Assembly (NCBI GenBank): GCA_020638655.1
Contig: JACKIC010000006.1
Span: forward strand, 234,001-298,000
Source: Planctomycetota bacterium
Lineage (GTDB): Bacteria > Planctomycetota > UBA1135 > UBA2386
Length of the DNA: 64,000 nucleotides
Direction: 5' to 3'
This document shows, in pieces, positions 51,001-57,649 of the stretch. The translations under genes and the position numbers were made by a program. The notes under the pieces were generated by a model. That model did not search any database. It saw nothing but the letters and a program-made list of their open reading frames with translations, and was not told where the DNA came from. Every line of letters begins with the position of its first letter. Position 1 is the stretch's first letter.

Positions 51001-51414
51001 CCGAGCCCGCGCGCGGCCGCGGTGGCGCCGGACCGCACGATGGCGCTCGCCGAAGAAGCGGTGGCGCGGCGGGCGTTCCCGCTGCTGCGCTACGACCCGC
51101 GGCTGCCCGGCGCGTTCGGCGAGAAGCTGTCGCTCGACGGCAACCCCGAGCCGCAGGCGCCGGGCACGGACGACCCCGAGCACCTGCCGGCGTGGCAGAT
51201 GCTGCAAGAGCTGGCGGGTGTTCGCACGCCGTTCACGCACGAGGTCGAACAGCGCGCGGCGGCTGCGGTCGCCGCCGCACACGAACGGGAACTCGCCGCG
51301 CTGCGCGCCGAGCACGCGGTCGAGCTGCAGCGCCTGCGCGGCGGCGTCGAAGCAGAGCTGCTGGCCCGCTTGCAGCGCAAGCTGACCACGCTGGCAGCGG
51401 GAGCGCGGCCATGA
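48091..51414 (+). CDS. PFOR/NifJ-like multidomain iron-sulphur protein without TPP motif (1107 aa)
   Basis: A 1107-residue protein laid out like the middle and end of pyruvate:ferredoxin oxidoreductase. FGRDRRRVVRWFDLERPVL and CLRPFPESW match PFOR domains. Two 4Fe-4S motifs follow: Cys470, 473, 476, 480 (CTGCGACWTAC) and Cys595, 598, 601, 605 (CKGCNLCVAAC). The last part aligns with the TPP domain (LASGLPIKVLLLTSS, HPGAFVLQSTVAHLDHLAAG, AFPLLRYDP), but where PFOR has GDG...VYSNTGGQ this has VVDGDALRRGG and no NTGGQ. It should therefore not decarboxylate pyruvate itself. A C-terminal coiled coil resembles that of the 775-aa protein. Probably an electron conduit between Kor and Rnf. Confidence 0.75.
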   Translation: MITTTNGLAPAELPIAGAVLASGDARADLAQALGRAEAGERVTAALAGEDLPRIADLLQDAARRQLACVVRATLSDGDGGLFAVADSGAVILVACPAELPLVHLIARMLAERALLPVVLAAAGPAAEARDLPAAALDLLGEAGDFVRSATPSQEQLFGRDRRRVVRWFDLERPVLRGQPSDPALATLQRAGFAPFVQAPVMKLLQDVAAEVQLATGSVWSAVDTAGCEHADVLVIGLATCPAALGVPLEVTGRVTLNCLRPFPESWQPQLRGKKAVIVLSAAVAALAEPPLLREVRAALAREQAEARAARRPFKDKEVPSLHVAVSARADGQVSSADLAAFVRECAEGAGRPFVQLGVRFAPLDVGSRKRLVLHEALRRAHPGIETLGLSDGAPAARQSVPAAPRRVDAPAQSAPTHDDRLRAWDVVVSAKAADLGPDPYLTAGSSPALTSLFRGNAATDQLPSLTTSRCTGCGACWTACPDAALLPAVIGAGELIECGMRAVAATADSAEALRPVVARVAKALPKAITAGAATAGDAVRAASAAALVKLDEARRGPAQQAADAVADALAALPVVGGAPFTGGEPLVLALDPDACKGCNLCVAACEPGALQPGSRSAEAVRQARAGAAAWRALPDTTGAVIAAARELPEPGLLGALELSRHCLVTMAPGDDAEPGSGARLALRSVLAATEAHLQPKLLQHVQRLDELAAKFGERIRGMLAGALPVTDLEALHEGLATLGAGAVALSTLAGRLDEVQASGRVDAGKLQLLVETARAVADLRFRVQQGHSGSGRARSGIVLAGGEAGALAGAFPWNPFASPAVFDGSREAGQHALGLLHGQAAALAADFALLRRAEALLQQGPPGPRRLDYAELSLAERELCPPLWLVVDGDALRRGGLAQVTAALASGLPIKVLLLTSSTERAADPSPARLALAHPGAFVLQSTVAHLDHLAAGVLGACEHPGPALLHVFAPSPRAAAVAPDRTMALAEEAVARRAFPLLRYDPRLPGAFGEKLSLDGNPEPQAPGTDDPEHLPAWQMLQELAGVRTPFTHEVEQRAAAAVAAAHERELAALRAEHAVELQRLRGGVEAELLARLQRKLTTLAAGARP

Positions 51415-52754
51415 AGCTGCCGTTCACGCTGCGCAGCTTCGCGCATGGCGTGCATCCGCACGATCACAAGCAGGGCACCGAGCACCTCGCCACCGAGCAC
51501 ATGCCGTTCGTGTCGCGTTACGTGCTGCCGCTCGCGCAGGGCGGCAAGCCGGCCGTGCCCGTGGTGGGGCGCGGCGAGGGCGTGCGGCGCGGTCAGCGCA
51601 TCGCCGCGGCGGACGGCTTCGTGTCGACGGACCTGCACAGCCCCGTCGACGGGCAGGTGCTCGGCTTCGATCGGCACCGCCACCCCAGCGGCGAACTGGT
51701 GCCCTGCGTCGAACTGCAGGCCGATCCGTTCTCCGCGCAGGAGGTGTCGGCGCACGCGACCGTCGATCCCGACGGCCTCGACGGCGACGCGTTCGTGGCG
51801 CACGTGCAGCGCGGCGGCATCGTCGGGCTCGGCGGCGCGGCGTTCCCGGCGCACGTCAAGTACAAGACGCCGGCGGGCAGGGTCGTCGAACACTTCGTGC
51901 TCAACGGCTGCGAGTGCGAGCCCTACCTGACCTGCGATCACCGCACGATGGTCGAGCGCGCCGCCGACGTGCTGCGCGGCGCACGCATCGTCGCCGGACA
52001 GCTGGGCGCCAAGGACGTGCACATCGGCGTCGAGCACAACAAGCCGGACGCGGTCGCGGCGCTGCGCGCGAACGTGCGGCCGGGGGAGGCGATCACGATC
52101 ACGCCGCTGCAGGTCAAGTATCCGCAGGGCGCCGAGAAGATGCTGATCGAGGCGCTGTTCGGCGTCGAGGTGCCCGCCGGCAAGCTGCCGCTCGACGTCG
52201 GCTGCGTGGTCAACAACGTCGGCACGATGGTGGCGCTGGCCGACTGGTTCGACCGCGGCGTCCCGCTGATCGAGCGCGTGGTCACCGTCTCCGGTCCCGG
52301 CGTGCGGCGGCCCGCGAACGTGCGCGTGCCGCTCGGCACCTCGGTGCGCGAGCTGCTTGCGCACTGCGGCGGCACGCTGCCCGAGACCTGCGAGATGGTG
52401 ATGGGCGGACCGATGATGGGCAGCGCCCTGGCCAGCATCGACGTACCGGTGCTCAAGGGCACCTCGGGAGTGCTCGCTTTCACCGCGGCCGAGACCGCGC
52501 GCGGCAGCGAGTACGGGTGCCTCAAGTGCGGTCGCTGCCTCGACGCCTGCGCCAACTTCCTCAACCCGTCGGTGCTCGCGCGGCTGGCGCGCGCCGGCGA
52601 GATGAAGACGCTCGAAGCCAACTTCGTGATGGACTGCATGGAGTGCGGCGCGTGTTCGTTCGCGTGCCCGTCCAACATCCCGATCGTGCAGCTGATCCGC
52701 GTCGCCAAGTCGGCGATCCGCGACGAACGCCGCAAGGAGGCCGGCAAGTCATGA
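51411..52754 (+). CDS. rnfC: RnfC, NADH-binding iron-sulphur subunit
   Basis: A 447-residue peripheral subunit. The NADH/FMN part is GGIVGLGGAAFPAHVKY and NGCECEPYL, as in NuoF. Two 4Fe-4S motifs close the protein: CLKCGRCLDAC and CMECGACSFAC. It accepts or donates electrons to NAD. The length is normal for a short-type RnfC lacking the Ala/Lys-rich tail of E. coli RsxC. Overlaps its neighbours by 4 bp on both sides. Confidence 0.93.
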   Translation: MKLPFTLRSFAHGVHPHDHKQGTEHLATEHMPFVSRYVLPLAQGGKPAVPVVGRGEGVRRGQRIAAADGFVSTDLHSPVDGQVLGFDRHRHPSGELVPCVELQADPFSAQEVSAHATVDPDGLDGDAFVAHVQRGGIVGLGGAAFPAHVKYKTPAGRVVEHFVLNGCECEPYLTCDHRTMVERAADVLRGARIVAGQLGAKDVHIGVEHNKPDAVAALRANVRPGEAITITPLQVKYPQGAEKMLIEALFGVEVPAGKLPLDVGCVVNNVGTMVALADWFDRGVPLIERVVTVSGPGVRRPANVRVPLGTSVRELLAHCGGTLPETCEMVMGGPMMGSALASIDVPVLKGTSGVLAFTAAETARGSEYGCLKCGRCLDACANFLNPSVLARLARAGEMKTLEANFVMDCMECGACSFACPSNIPIVQLIRVAKSAIRDERRKEAGKS

Positions 52755-53758
52755 CGGGCCGCGGCCACCGGCTGGACCTGCAGGCGGCGCCGTTCCTGCA
52801 CACGACGCTGAGCACGCCGCGGCTCATGGTCGAGGTGATCCTGTGCACGCTGCCGGTGCTCGCGGCGGCGACGTGGTTCTTCGGCGTGGTCGCGTTGCTG
52901 GTCGTGGCCGCCGCGACGGCGGGCGCGGTGTTCGCCGAGTGGGCCCTCGCGACGCGGGCCCCGCGCGGCAACACGCTGCGCGACGGCAGCGGCGTGCTCA
53001 CGGGTCTGCTCGTCGGCCTGACCCTGCCGCCCGCGATCCCGCTGTGGATGGCGGCCCTCGGCGGCTTCGTCGCGATCGCGCTGGGCAAGCAGCTGTTCGG
53101 CGGCCTCGGCCAGAACCTGTTCAACCCGGCGCTGGTCGGGCGCGCGTTCCTGCAGGCGGCGTTCCCGGGCGCGCTGACGACGTGGGGCGCGCCGCGCGGC
53201 TTCCTCGACGTGCCGGCATCGACGTTCGCGCTGCCGTTCCTGCACGGCGGCCTCGACGGCATGTCGACGGCGACGCCGCTGGCGCTGCACAAGTTCGAGC
53301 ACACGACCACGGGGTTGTGGGCCCTGTTCTCGGGCGACGTCGCCGGCTCGCTCGGCGAGACCAGCGCGCTGGTGCTGCTGCTCGTCGGCCTGTGGCTCGG
53401 GCTGCGCCGCGCGTTCGACTGGCGCATCCCCGTCGCGATCCTCGTCGCGACCGCGCTGCTCGGCGGTGCGCTGCACCTGCTCGATCCGGTGCGCAACCCG
53501 GGGCCGCTGTTCCTGCTGACGTCGGGCGGCCTGCTGTTCGGCGCGGTGTTCATGGCGACCGACCCCGTGAGCTCGCCGACCACGCCGCGCGGCGCGCTCG
53601 CATTCGGGGCCGGCATCGGCGCGCTCGTGGTCGTGATCCGCGACTACGGCGGCCTGCCCGAAGGCGTGATGTACGCGATCCTGCTCATGAACGCGGCGAC
53701 GCCGCTGCTCGAGCGCGTGTCGCAGCCGCGGCCGTTCGGCCGCCGGAGGGCCGCGTGA
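52751..53758 (+). CDS. rnfD: RnfD, membrane subunit with covalent FMN
   Basis: A 335-residue subunit with about nine helices. The flavin attachment motif GMSTATPLA contains Thr175, which should carry FMN by phosphoester, installed by ApbE (no apbE gene in this window). The GQNLFNPALVGRAFLQAAFP block is shared with NqrB. It forms part of the ion path with RnfE and RnfA. Confidence 0.93.
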   Translation: MTGRGHRLDLQAAPFLHTTLSTPRLMVEVILCTLPVLAAATWFFGVVALLVVAAATAGAVFAEWALATRAPRGNTLRDGSGVLTGLLVGLTLPPAIPLWMAALGGFVAIALGKQLFGGLGQNLFNPALVGRAFLQAAFPGALTTWGAPRGFLDVPASTFALPFLHGGLDGMSTATPLALHKFEHTTTGLWALFSGDVAGSLGETSALVLLLVGLWLGLRRAFDWRIPVAILVATALLGGALHLLDPVRNPGPLFLLTSGGLLFGAVFMATDPVSSPTTPRGALAFGAGIGALVVVIRDYGGLPEGVMYAILLMNAATPLLERVSQPRPFGRRRAA

Positions 53759-54417
53759 GCGACTTCGAACTGCCGCCTGAGCCGGGTTCGACGCGCCTCG
53801 TCGCGACGCTGACGGTCGCCGGGCTGCTCGCGGGGCTGCTGCTGGCCTCGACCTACGCGCTGACGCTGCCGGCGATCGAGGCCAACGCCGCGGCCGCGCT
53901 GCAGCGCGCCGTGTTCCAGGTCGTGCCGGGCACGACGGCGATGCGCAAGCTGGTGCTGACCGGCGGACGCTTCGTGCCGGCCGACGGGTCCGAGGCCAAG
54001 GACGCCGTCGCGGTCTACGCTGCCTACGGCGACGGCGGGCGCTTCCTCGGCTACGCGATCCCGGGGCAGGGGCCGGGCTTCCAGGACACCATCAAGCTGC
54101 TGTTCGGCTACGACCCGCAGCGCGAGCTGGTCGTCGGCATGCAGGTGCTCGACAGCCGCGAGACGCCGGGGCTCGGCGACAAGATCTTCAAGGACCCGGC
54201 GTTCGCGCGTGAGTTCGCGGCGCTGGCGGTGCGGCCCGAGGCCGTCGTCGTCAAACACGGCACGGGCACGCTGCCCAACCAGGTCGACGGCATCACCGGC
54301 GCGACGATCTCGTCGAAGGCCGTGGTGCGCATCGTCAACGAGCGCTGCGCGGGCTTGCTCGACAAGCTGCCCGCAGCCGCCGAGGTGCCGCCGGCGCCGA
54401 AGGAGGAGAGCCGATGA
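53755..54417 (+). CDS. rnfG: RnfG, periplasmic FMN subunit
   Basis: A 220-residue subunit. One N-terminal membrane helix (about 15-38) anchors a periplasmic FMN-binding domain with DGITGATISSKAV, Thr184 being the covalent FMN site. The preceding ETPGLGDKI block is the family signature. The GTG start at 53755 has GGAGGG upstream and overlaps the rnfD stop in GTGA. Confidence 0.92.
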   Translation: MSDFELPPEPGSTRLVATLTVAGLLAGLLLASTYALTLPAIEANAAAALQRAVFQVVPGTTAMRKLVLTGGRFVPADGSEAKDAVAVYAAYGDGGRFLGYAIPGQGPGFQDTIKLLFGYDPQRELVVGMQVLDSRETPGLGDKIFKDPAFAREFAALAVRPEAVVVKHGTGTLPNQVDGITGATISSKAVVRIVNERCAGLLDKLPAAAEVPPAPKEESR

Positions 54418-55061
54418 ACGCGCCGTCGTCGCCCGCCGAGGCCGCCCGCCTGCACGCCGAGTTCGTGAAGGGCCTGTGGCGCGAGAACCCCGTGTTCGTG
54501 CAGGTACTCGGCATGTGCCCGACGCTCGCGGTCACCAACAGCGCGATCAACGCGCTGGCCATGGGGGCTGCGACCACCGCGGTGCTGGCGTGTTCGTCGT
54601 TGCTCGTGTCGCTGCTGGGGCGCTTCATCCCGGCGCAGGTGCGCATCTCGACCTACGTGATCGTGATCGCGACCTTCGTGACCGTCGTCGACTTCGTGCT
54701 GCAGGCGATCCTGCCCGACGTGCACAAGGAGCTCGGCGCGTTCCTCGCGCTGATCGTCGTCAACTGCCTGATCCTCGGCCGCCAGGAGGCGTTCGCGAGC
54801 AAGAACCCGCCGCTCGCGGCCGTGCTCGACGCGCTGGGCATGGGGCTGGGCTTCCTGTTCGCGCTGCTGTGCCTGGGCGCGACCCGCGAGGTGCTCGGCA
54901 ACGGCAGCCTGTTCGGGATCGACCTGTTCGGCCCGGCGTTCGAGCCCTGGGTGGTGATGGTGCTGCCGCCGGGCGGCTTCCTGATGCTCGGCCTGATCCT
55001 GCTGCTGTTCAGCTGGCGCCTGCAGCGCCGCGCGGCCGCCGCCGCGGAGGAGAAGCGATGA
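54414..55061 (+). CDS. rnfE: RnfE, integral membrane subunit
   Basis: A 215-residue protein with six helices. LWRENPVFVQVLGMCPTLAVTNS and the later IVVNCLILGRQEAFAS, with its half-membrane Cys, are conserved in RnfE/NqrD. It pairs with RnfA around a 2Fe-2S centre. The start overlaps rnfG in ATGA. Confidence 0.93.
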   Translation: MNAPSSPAEAARLHAEFVKGLWRENPVFVQVLGMCPTLAVTNSAINALAMGAATTAVLACSSLLVSLLGRFIPAQVRISTYVIVIATFVTVVDFVLQAILPDVHKELGAFLALIVVNCLILGRQEAFASKNPPLAAVLDALGMGLGFLFALLCLGATREVLGNGSLFGIDLFGPAFEPWVVMVLPPGGFLMLGLILLLFSWRLQRRAAAAAEEKR

Positions 55062-55633
55062 AGGAACTCGTCTGGATCTTCCTGGGCGCGCTCGTCGTCA
55101 ACAACTTCACGCTGTCGTACTTCCTCGGCCTGTGCCCGTTCTTCGGCGTCTCGGGCAAGCTGCAGACCGCGTTCCGGCTCGGTCTGGCGACGACGTTCGT
55201 GATGGTGATCACCGCGATCGCGGCCTGGGCCCTCAACACCTTCGTGCTCGTGCAGTTCCCGTACCTGCGGCTGCTGAGCTTCATCGTCGTGATCGCCAGC
55301 GCGGTGCAGTTCGTCGAGATGGTGGTCAAGAAGGCGAGCCCGGCGCTGTTCGCGGCGCTCGGCATCTTCCTGCCGTTGATCACCACCAACTGCGCGATCC
55401 TCGGGCTCGCGCTGTTCCAGACCAGCCGCGGCTACGGCCTGTTGCAGGGCATCGTGTTCGCGCTCGGCGCCGGCGGCGGGTTCACGCTCGCACTCGCGCT
55501 GATGGCGAGCCTGCGCGAGGAGGCGAAGCTGTCGGACGTGCCGGCGCTGGCGCGCGGCACCGCGTTCAACCTGCTGCTGGCCGGCATCCTGGCGATGGCG
55601 TTCATGGGCTTCGCCGGCCTGGGGAGCTCGTGA
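55058..55633 (+). CDS. rnfA: RnfA, integral membrane subunit
   Basis: A 191-residue protein with six helices, the most conserved Rnf subunit. NNFTLSYFLGLCPFFGVS and the mirror-type LPLITTNCAILGLALF carry the two intramembrane Cys that, with those of RnfE, hold a 2Fe-2S cluster. A GGAGG site precedes the ATG, which overlaps the rnfE stop. Confidence 0.94.
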   Translation: MKELVWIFLGALVVNNFTLSYFLGLCPFFGVSGKLQTAFRLGLATTFVMVITAIAAWALNTFVLVQFPYLRLLSFIVVIASAVQFVEMVVKKASPALFAALGIFLPLITTNCAILGLALFQTSRGYGLLQGIVFALGAGGGFTLALALMASLREEAKLSDVPALARGTAFNLLLAGILAMAFMGFAGLGSS

Positions 55634-55634
55634 G

Positions 55635-55823
55635 ATGGCCGTGCTGCCGCACCTGCTCGCCGTGCTGACCTTCGCGCTGCTGTGCGGCGGCTGGGTCTGG
55701 CTGCAGCGCTGGATCGCGCGCCGGGCTCCCGACGTGAAGGGCCCCGAGAGCGGCTGTGCGTCGTGCTCGTGCGGCGGCGGGGAGTGCCGGCGCGCGCCGT
55801 CCATCGATCCTGCCCGCCGCTGA
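55635..55823 (+). CDS. Tiny Cys-rich membrane protein, NqrM-like
   Basis: A 62-residue protein one base after the rnfA stop. One membrane helix (about 6-24) is followed by Cys41, 44, 46 and 51 (CASCSCGGGEC). NqrM, which matures the iron site of the related Na+-NQR complex, has the same design of one helix and a short Cys cluster. It may insert the intramembrane cluster of RnfA/E. This is an inference from shape and position. Confidence 0.65.
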   Translation: MAVLPHLLAVLTFALLCGGWVWLQRWIARRAPDVKGPESGCASCSCGGGECRRAPSIDPARR

Positions 55824-55827
55824 CGCC

Positions 55828-56349
55828 ATGGTCACCCCCGGCCGCATCGAACTGCGCCTCAAGCGCCTCGACCAGCTGTTCGAGTCGTACGACCCGGCGC
55901 CGTTCCACGAGAAGGACCTCGATCCCGACGCCGAGGAGTTCATCGTCAGCTGGGCGCGCGAGTACCCGCCGTCGACGCCGCTCCTGTTCGTGCTGCACCT
56001 GCCCGCGGACCAGCGCCCGCTGCAGCCGGAGGCCACGGTGCGCGAGGCGATCGCCAACTACTTCGGCTATCGCGCCGGGCTGACCCGGCTCGAACTGCGC
56101 CGCCTGCTGCAGCAGGGGCGCAGCAGCCTGATCGTCGGGATGGTGTTCCTGGCGGCGTGCACGCTGGCCAGGCAGTTGGTCACCTCACAGATCCTGCAGG
56201 AGGGACTGCTGATCGTCGGCTGGGTGGCGATGTGGCGGCCGCTCGAACTGCTGCTCTACGACTGGTGGCCGATCGCGCGCCGGCGGCGCAGCTTCGAGAA
56301 CCTGGCGCGCATGCAGGTGCAGGTGCAGTTCGCCGACGAGGTCGGCTGA
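55828..56349 (+). CDS. Two-TM hypothetical protein at end of Rnf block
   Basis: A 173-residue protein. A soluble N-terminal part with acidic turns (HEKDLDPDAEEFIVSWA) is followed by two membrane helices (about residues 95-112 and 122-140) and a basic C-terminal tail. The segment LEDP-like acidic loop and the FHEKDLDPDAE pattern recur, as I recall, in membrane proteins of other bacteria, but I cannot name a family. Five bases after the small Cys-rich gene, it is probably the last gene of the block. Confidence 0.55.
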   Translation: MVTPGRIELRLKRLDQLFESYDPAPFHEKDLDPDAEEFIVSWAREYPPSTPLLFVLHLPADQRPLQPEATVREAIANYFGYRAGLTRLELRRLLQQGRSSLIVGMVFLAACTLARQLVTSQILQEGLLIVGWVAMWRPLELLLYDWWPIARRRRSFENLARMQVQVQFADEVG

Positions 56350-56356
56350 ACGATCC

Positions 56357-57568
56357 TCACTTCTGCGCCGGGCGCAACAACAGCAGCCGGTCGTCCGGCG
56401 GGCGCGGGCCGATCGTCGCCAGCGCGGCCGCGAACGAGTCGTCGGGGAAGTGCGGCGCGACGGCAGCGAACAGCTCGAACGCGCGCGCCGGGCTCTTGCT
56501 GTTGCGCTTGCCGTGCGGCCAGGCGTCGAGCGAAGCCAGGTGCGGCTGCAGGTACGCGAACGCCTTCGCAAGACAGCGCCCGTCCTCGGTGCGAAACGAC
56601 CACAGGTCGATGCCCTCGCGCTCGGCGAGCGCTGCGAGCACGCAGAGTCCCTGCAGGTTCATGACGCTGTAGGCCCAGCCGTCGGCGCGCGCGGTCTCGG
56701 CTGGTTGCTCACCCGTGGGGGCGATGTGCGCGGCGATGCGGCGCTGGCGGGCCCGTTCGGCCACCTGCTTCGCGAGATCGTGCCGGCCCACGAACGAGGC
56801 CAGCGCGACGACCTGCACGTCGTACCAGGTGCCGTGGTTGTTCTTCTTGTCGCCCTCGGTGCGGAACGGCCCCTCGGTCATCCAGCGCAGGTAGTCGCTG
56901 CACCACGTCTGCAGCGCGTCCCGCTCGGCCGCCGGCCACGCCGTCTCGTCGAGCAGGCGCGCCGCGTCGGTCACGAGGTGGATGCGGCGCGTGTCGATGA
57001 GCCCGATGTCGCGGCCGTCGACGCGACCGGGGATCGCCTGGCCGTAGCGCAGATGCGGGTTCATGCGCGTCTTGGGCGCGACGAACCAGGTGCGCAGCAG
57101 CAGTGCGGCGCGCGCCGAGAAGCGCGGTTCGTCGAGCAAGAAACCGGCCAGCGCGAGCGTGTGGGCTTCGGCGCACAGGGTCGACCAGCGGCTCGCGTCG
57201 GGCAGCTTGCGGCGTTCGGGGTTGGCTTCGCCGTCGCGCCGCACGTAGGGCAATCCGCTCTCGGTGTCGGGGTTCGGCCACCAGTAGGGGCCGACGCTCA
57301 TGAAGTCGTGCTTGTCGCCGCTCGGCGGGACCTGCTCCTTGTCGACGACACTGTAGGGACCGTGATCGAGCAGCGCCGTCGCGTCCGCGCGCAGCTTGCC
57401 GGCGGCGACCGCCAGGGCCGGGTCGGCCTCGGCCAGGCGCGCGCGCACGCCTTGCAGGAACGGGAAGTCGACGGGCAGCTCTGCTCCCTGCGCCGCGAGC
57501 GTCGGGCCGCACAGCAGCACGGCCAGCGCCGCCAGCGGCGCGCGGCCCGGACGACAGGGCACGTTCAT
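56357..57568 (-). CDS. Alginate lyase family protein (PL5-like)
   Basis: A 403-residue exported protein (signal about 1-26, ending LAAQG). It has the alpha/alpha-barrel pattern of polysaccharide lyase family 5; the conserved block NNHGTWYDVQ holds the His/Tyr expected for proton abstraction, and FMSVGPYWWPNPD is also typical. It should cleave mannuronate-rich alginate or a related polymer by beta-elimination. No alginate synthesis genes are near, so a scavenging role is likely. Convergent with the Rnf block, seven bases apart. Confidence 0.85.
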   Translation of the reverse strand: MNVPCRPGRAPLAALAVLLCGPTLAAQGAELPVDFPFLQGVRARLAEADPALAVAAGKLRADATALLDHGPYSVVDKEQVPPSGDKHDFMSVGPYWWPNPDTESGLPYVRRDGEANPERRKLPDASRWSTLCAEAHTLALAGFLLDEPRFSARAALLLRTWFVAPKTRMNPHLRYGQAIPGRVDGRDIGLIDTRRIHLVTDAARLLDETAWPAAERDALQTWCSDYLRWMTEGPFRTEGDKKNNHGTWYDVQVVALASFVGRHDLAKQVAERARQRRIAAHIAPTGEQPAETARADGWAYSVMNLQGLCVLAALAEREGIDLWSFRTEDGRCLAKAFAYLQPHLASLDAWPHGKRNSKSPARAFELFAAVAPHFPDDSFAAALATIGPRPPDDRLLLLRPAQK

Positions 57569-57649
57569 GGTCGTGCAGCCTATCTGCCGCGCGAGGTGGA
57601 GCCAGCCGCCGGCCGCCGGCATACTGCTCGGCCCTTTCGCCGCACTGCC

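Noticed and set aside
47986..51315. A 1109-codon minus-strand open frame opposite the PFOR-like gene
   Set aside because: No motifs; Arg/Gln/His-rich; the plus strand has clear cluster motifs and four-base overlaps with neighbours.
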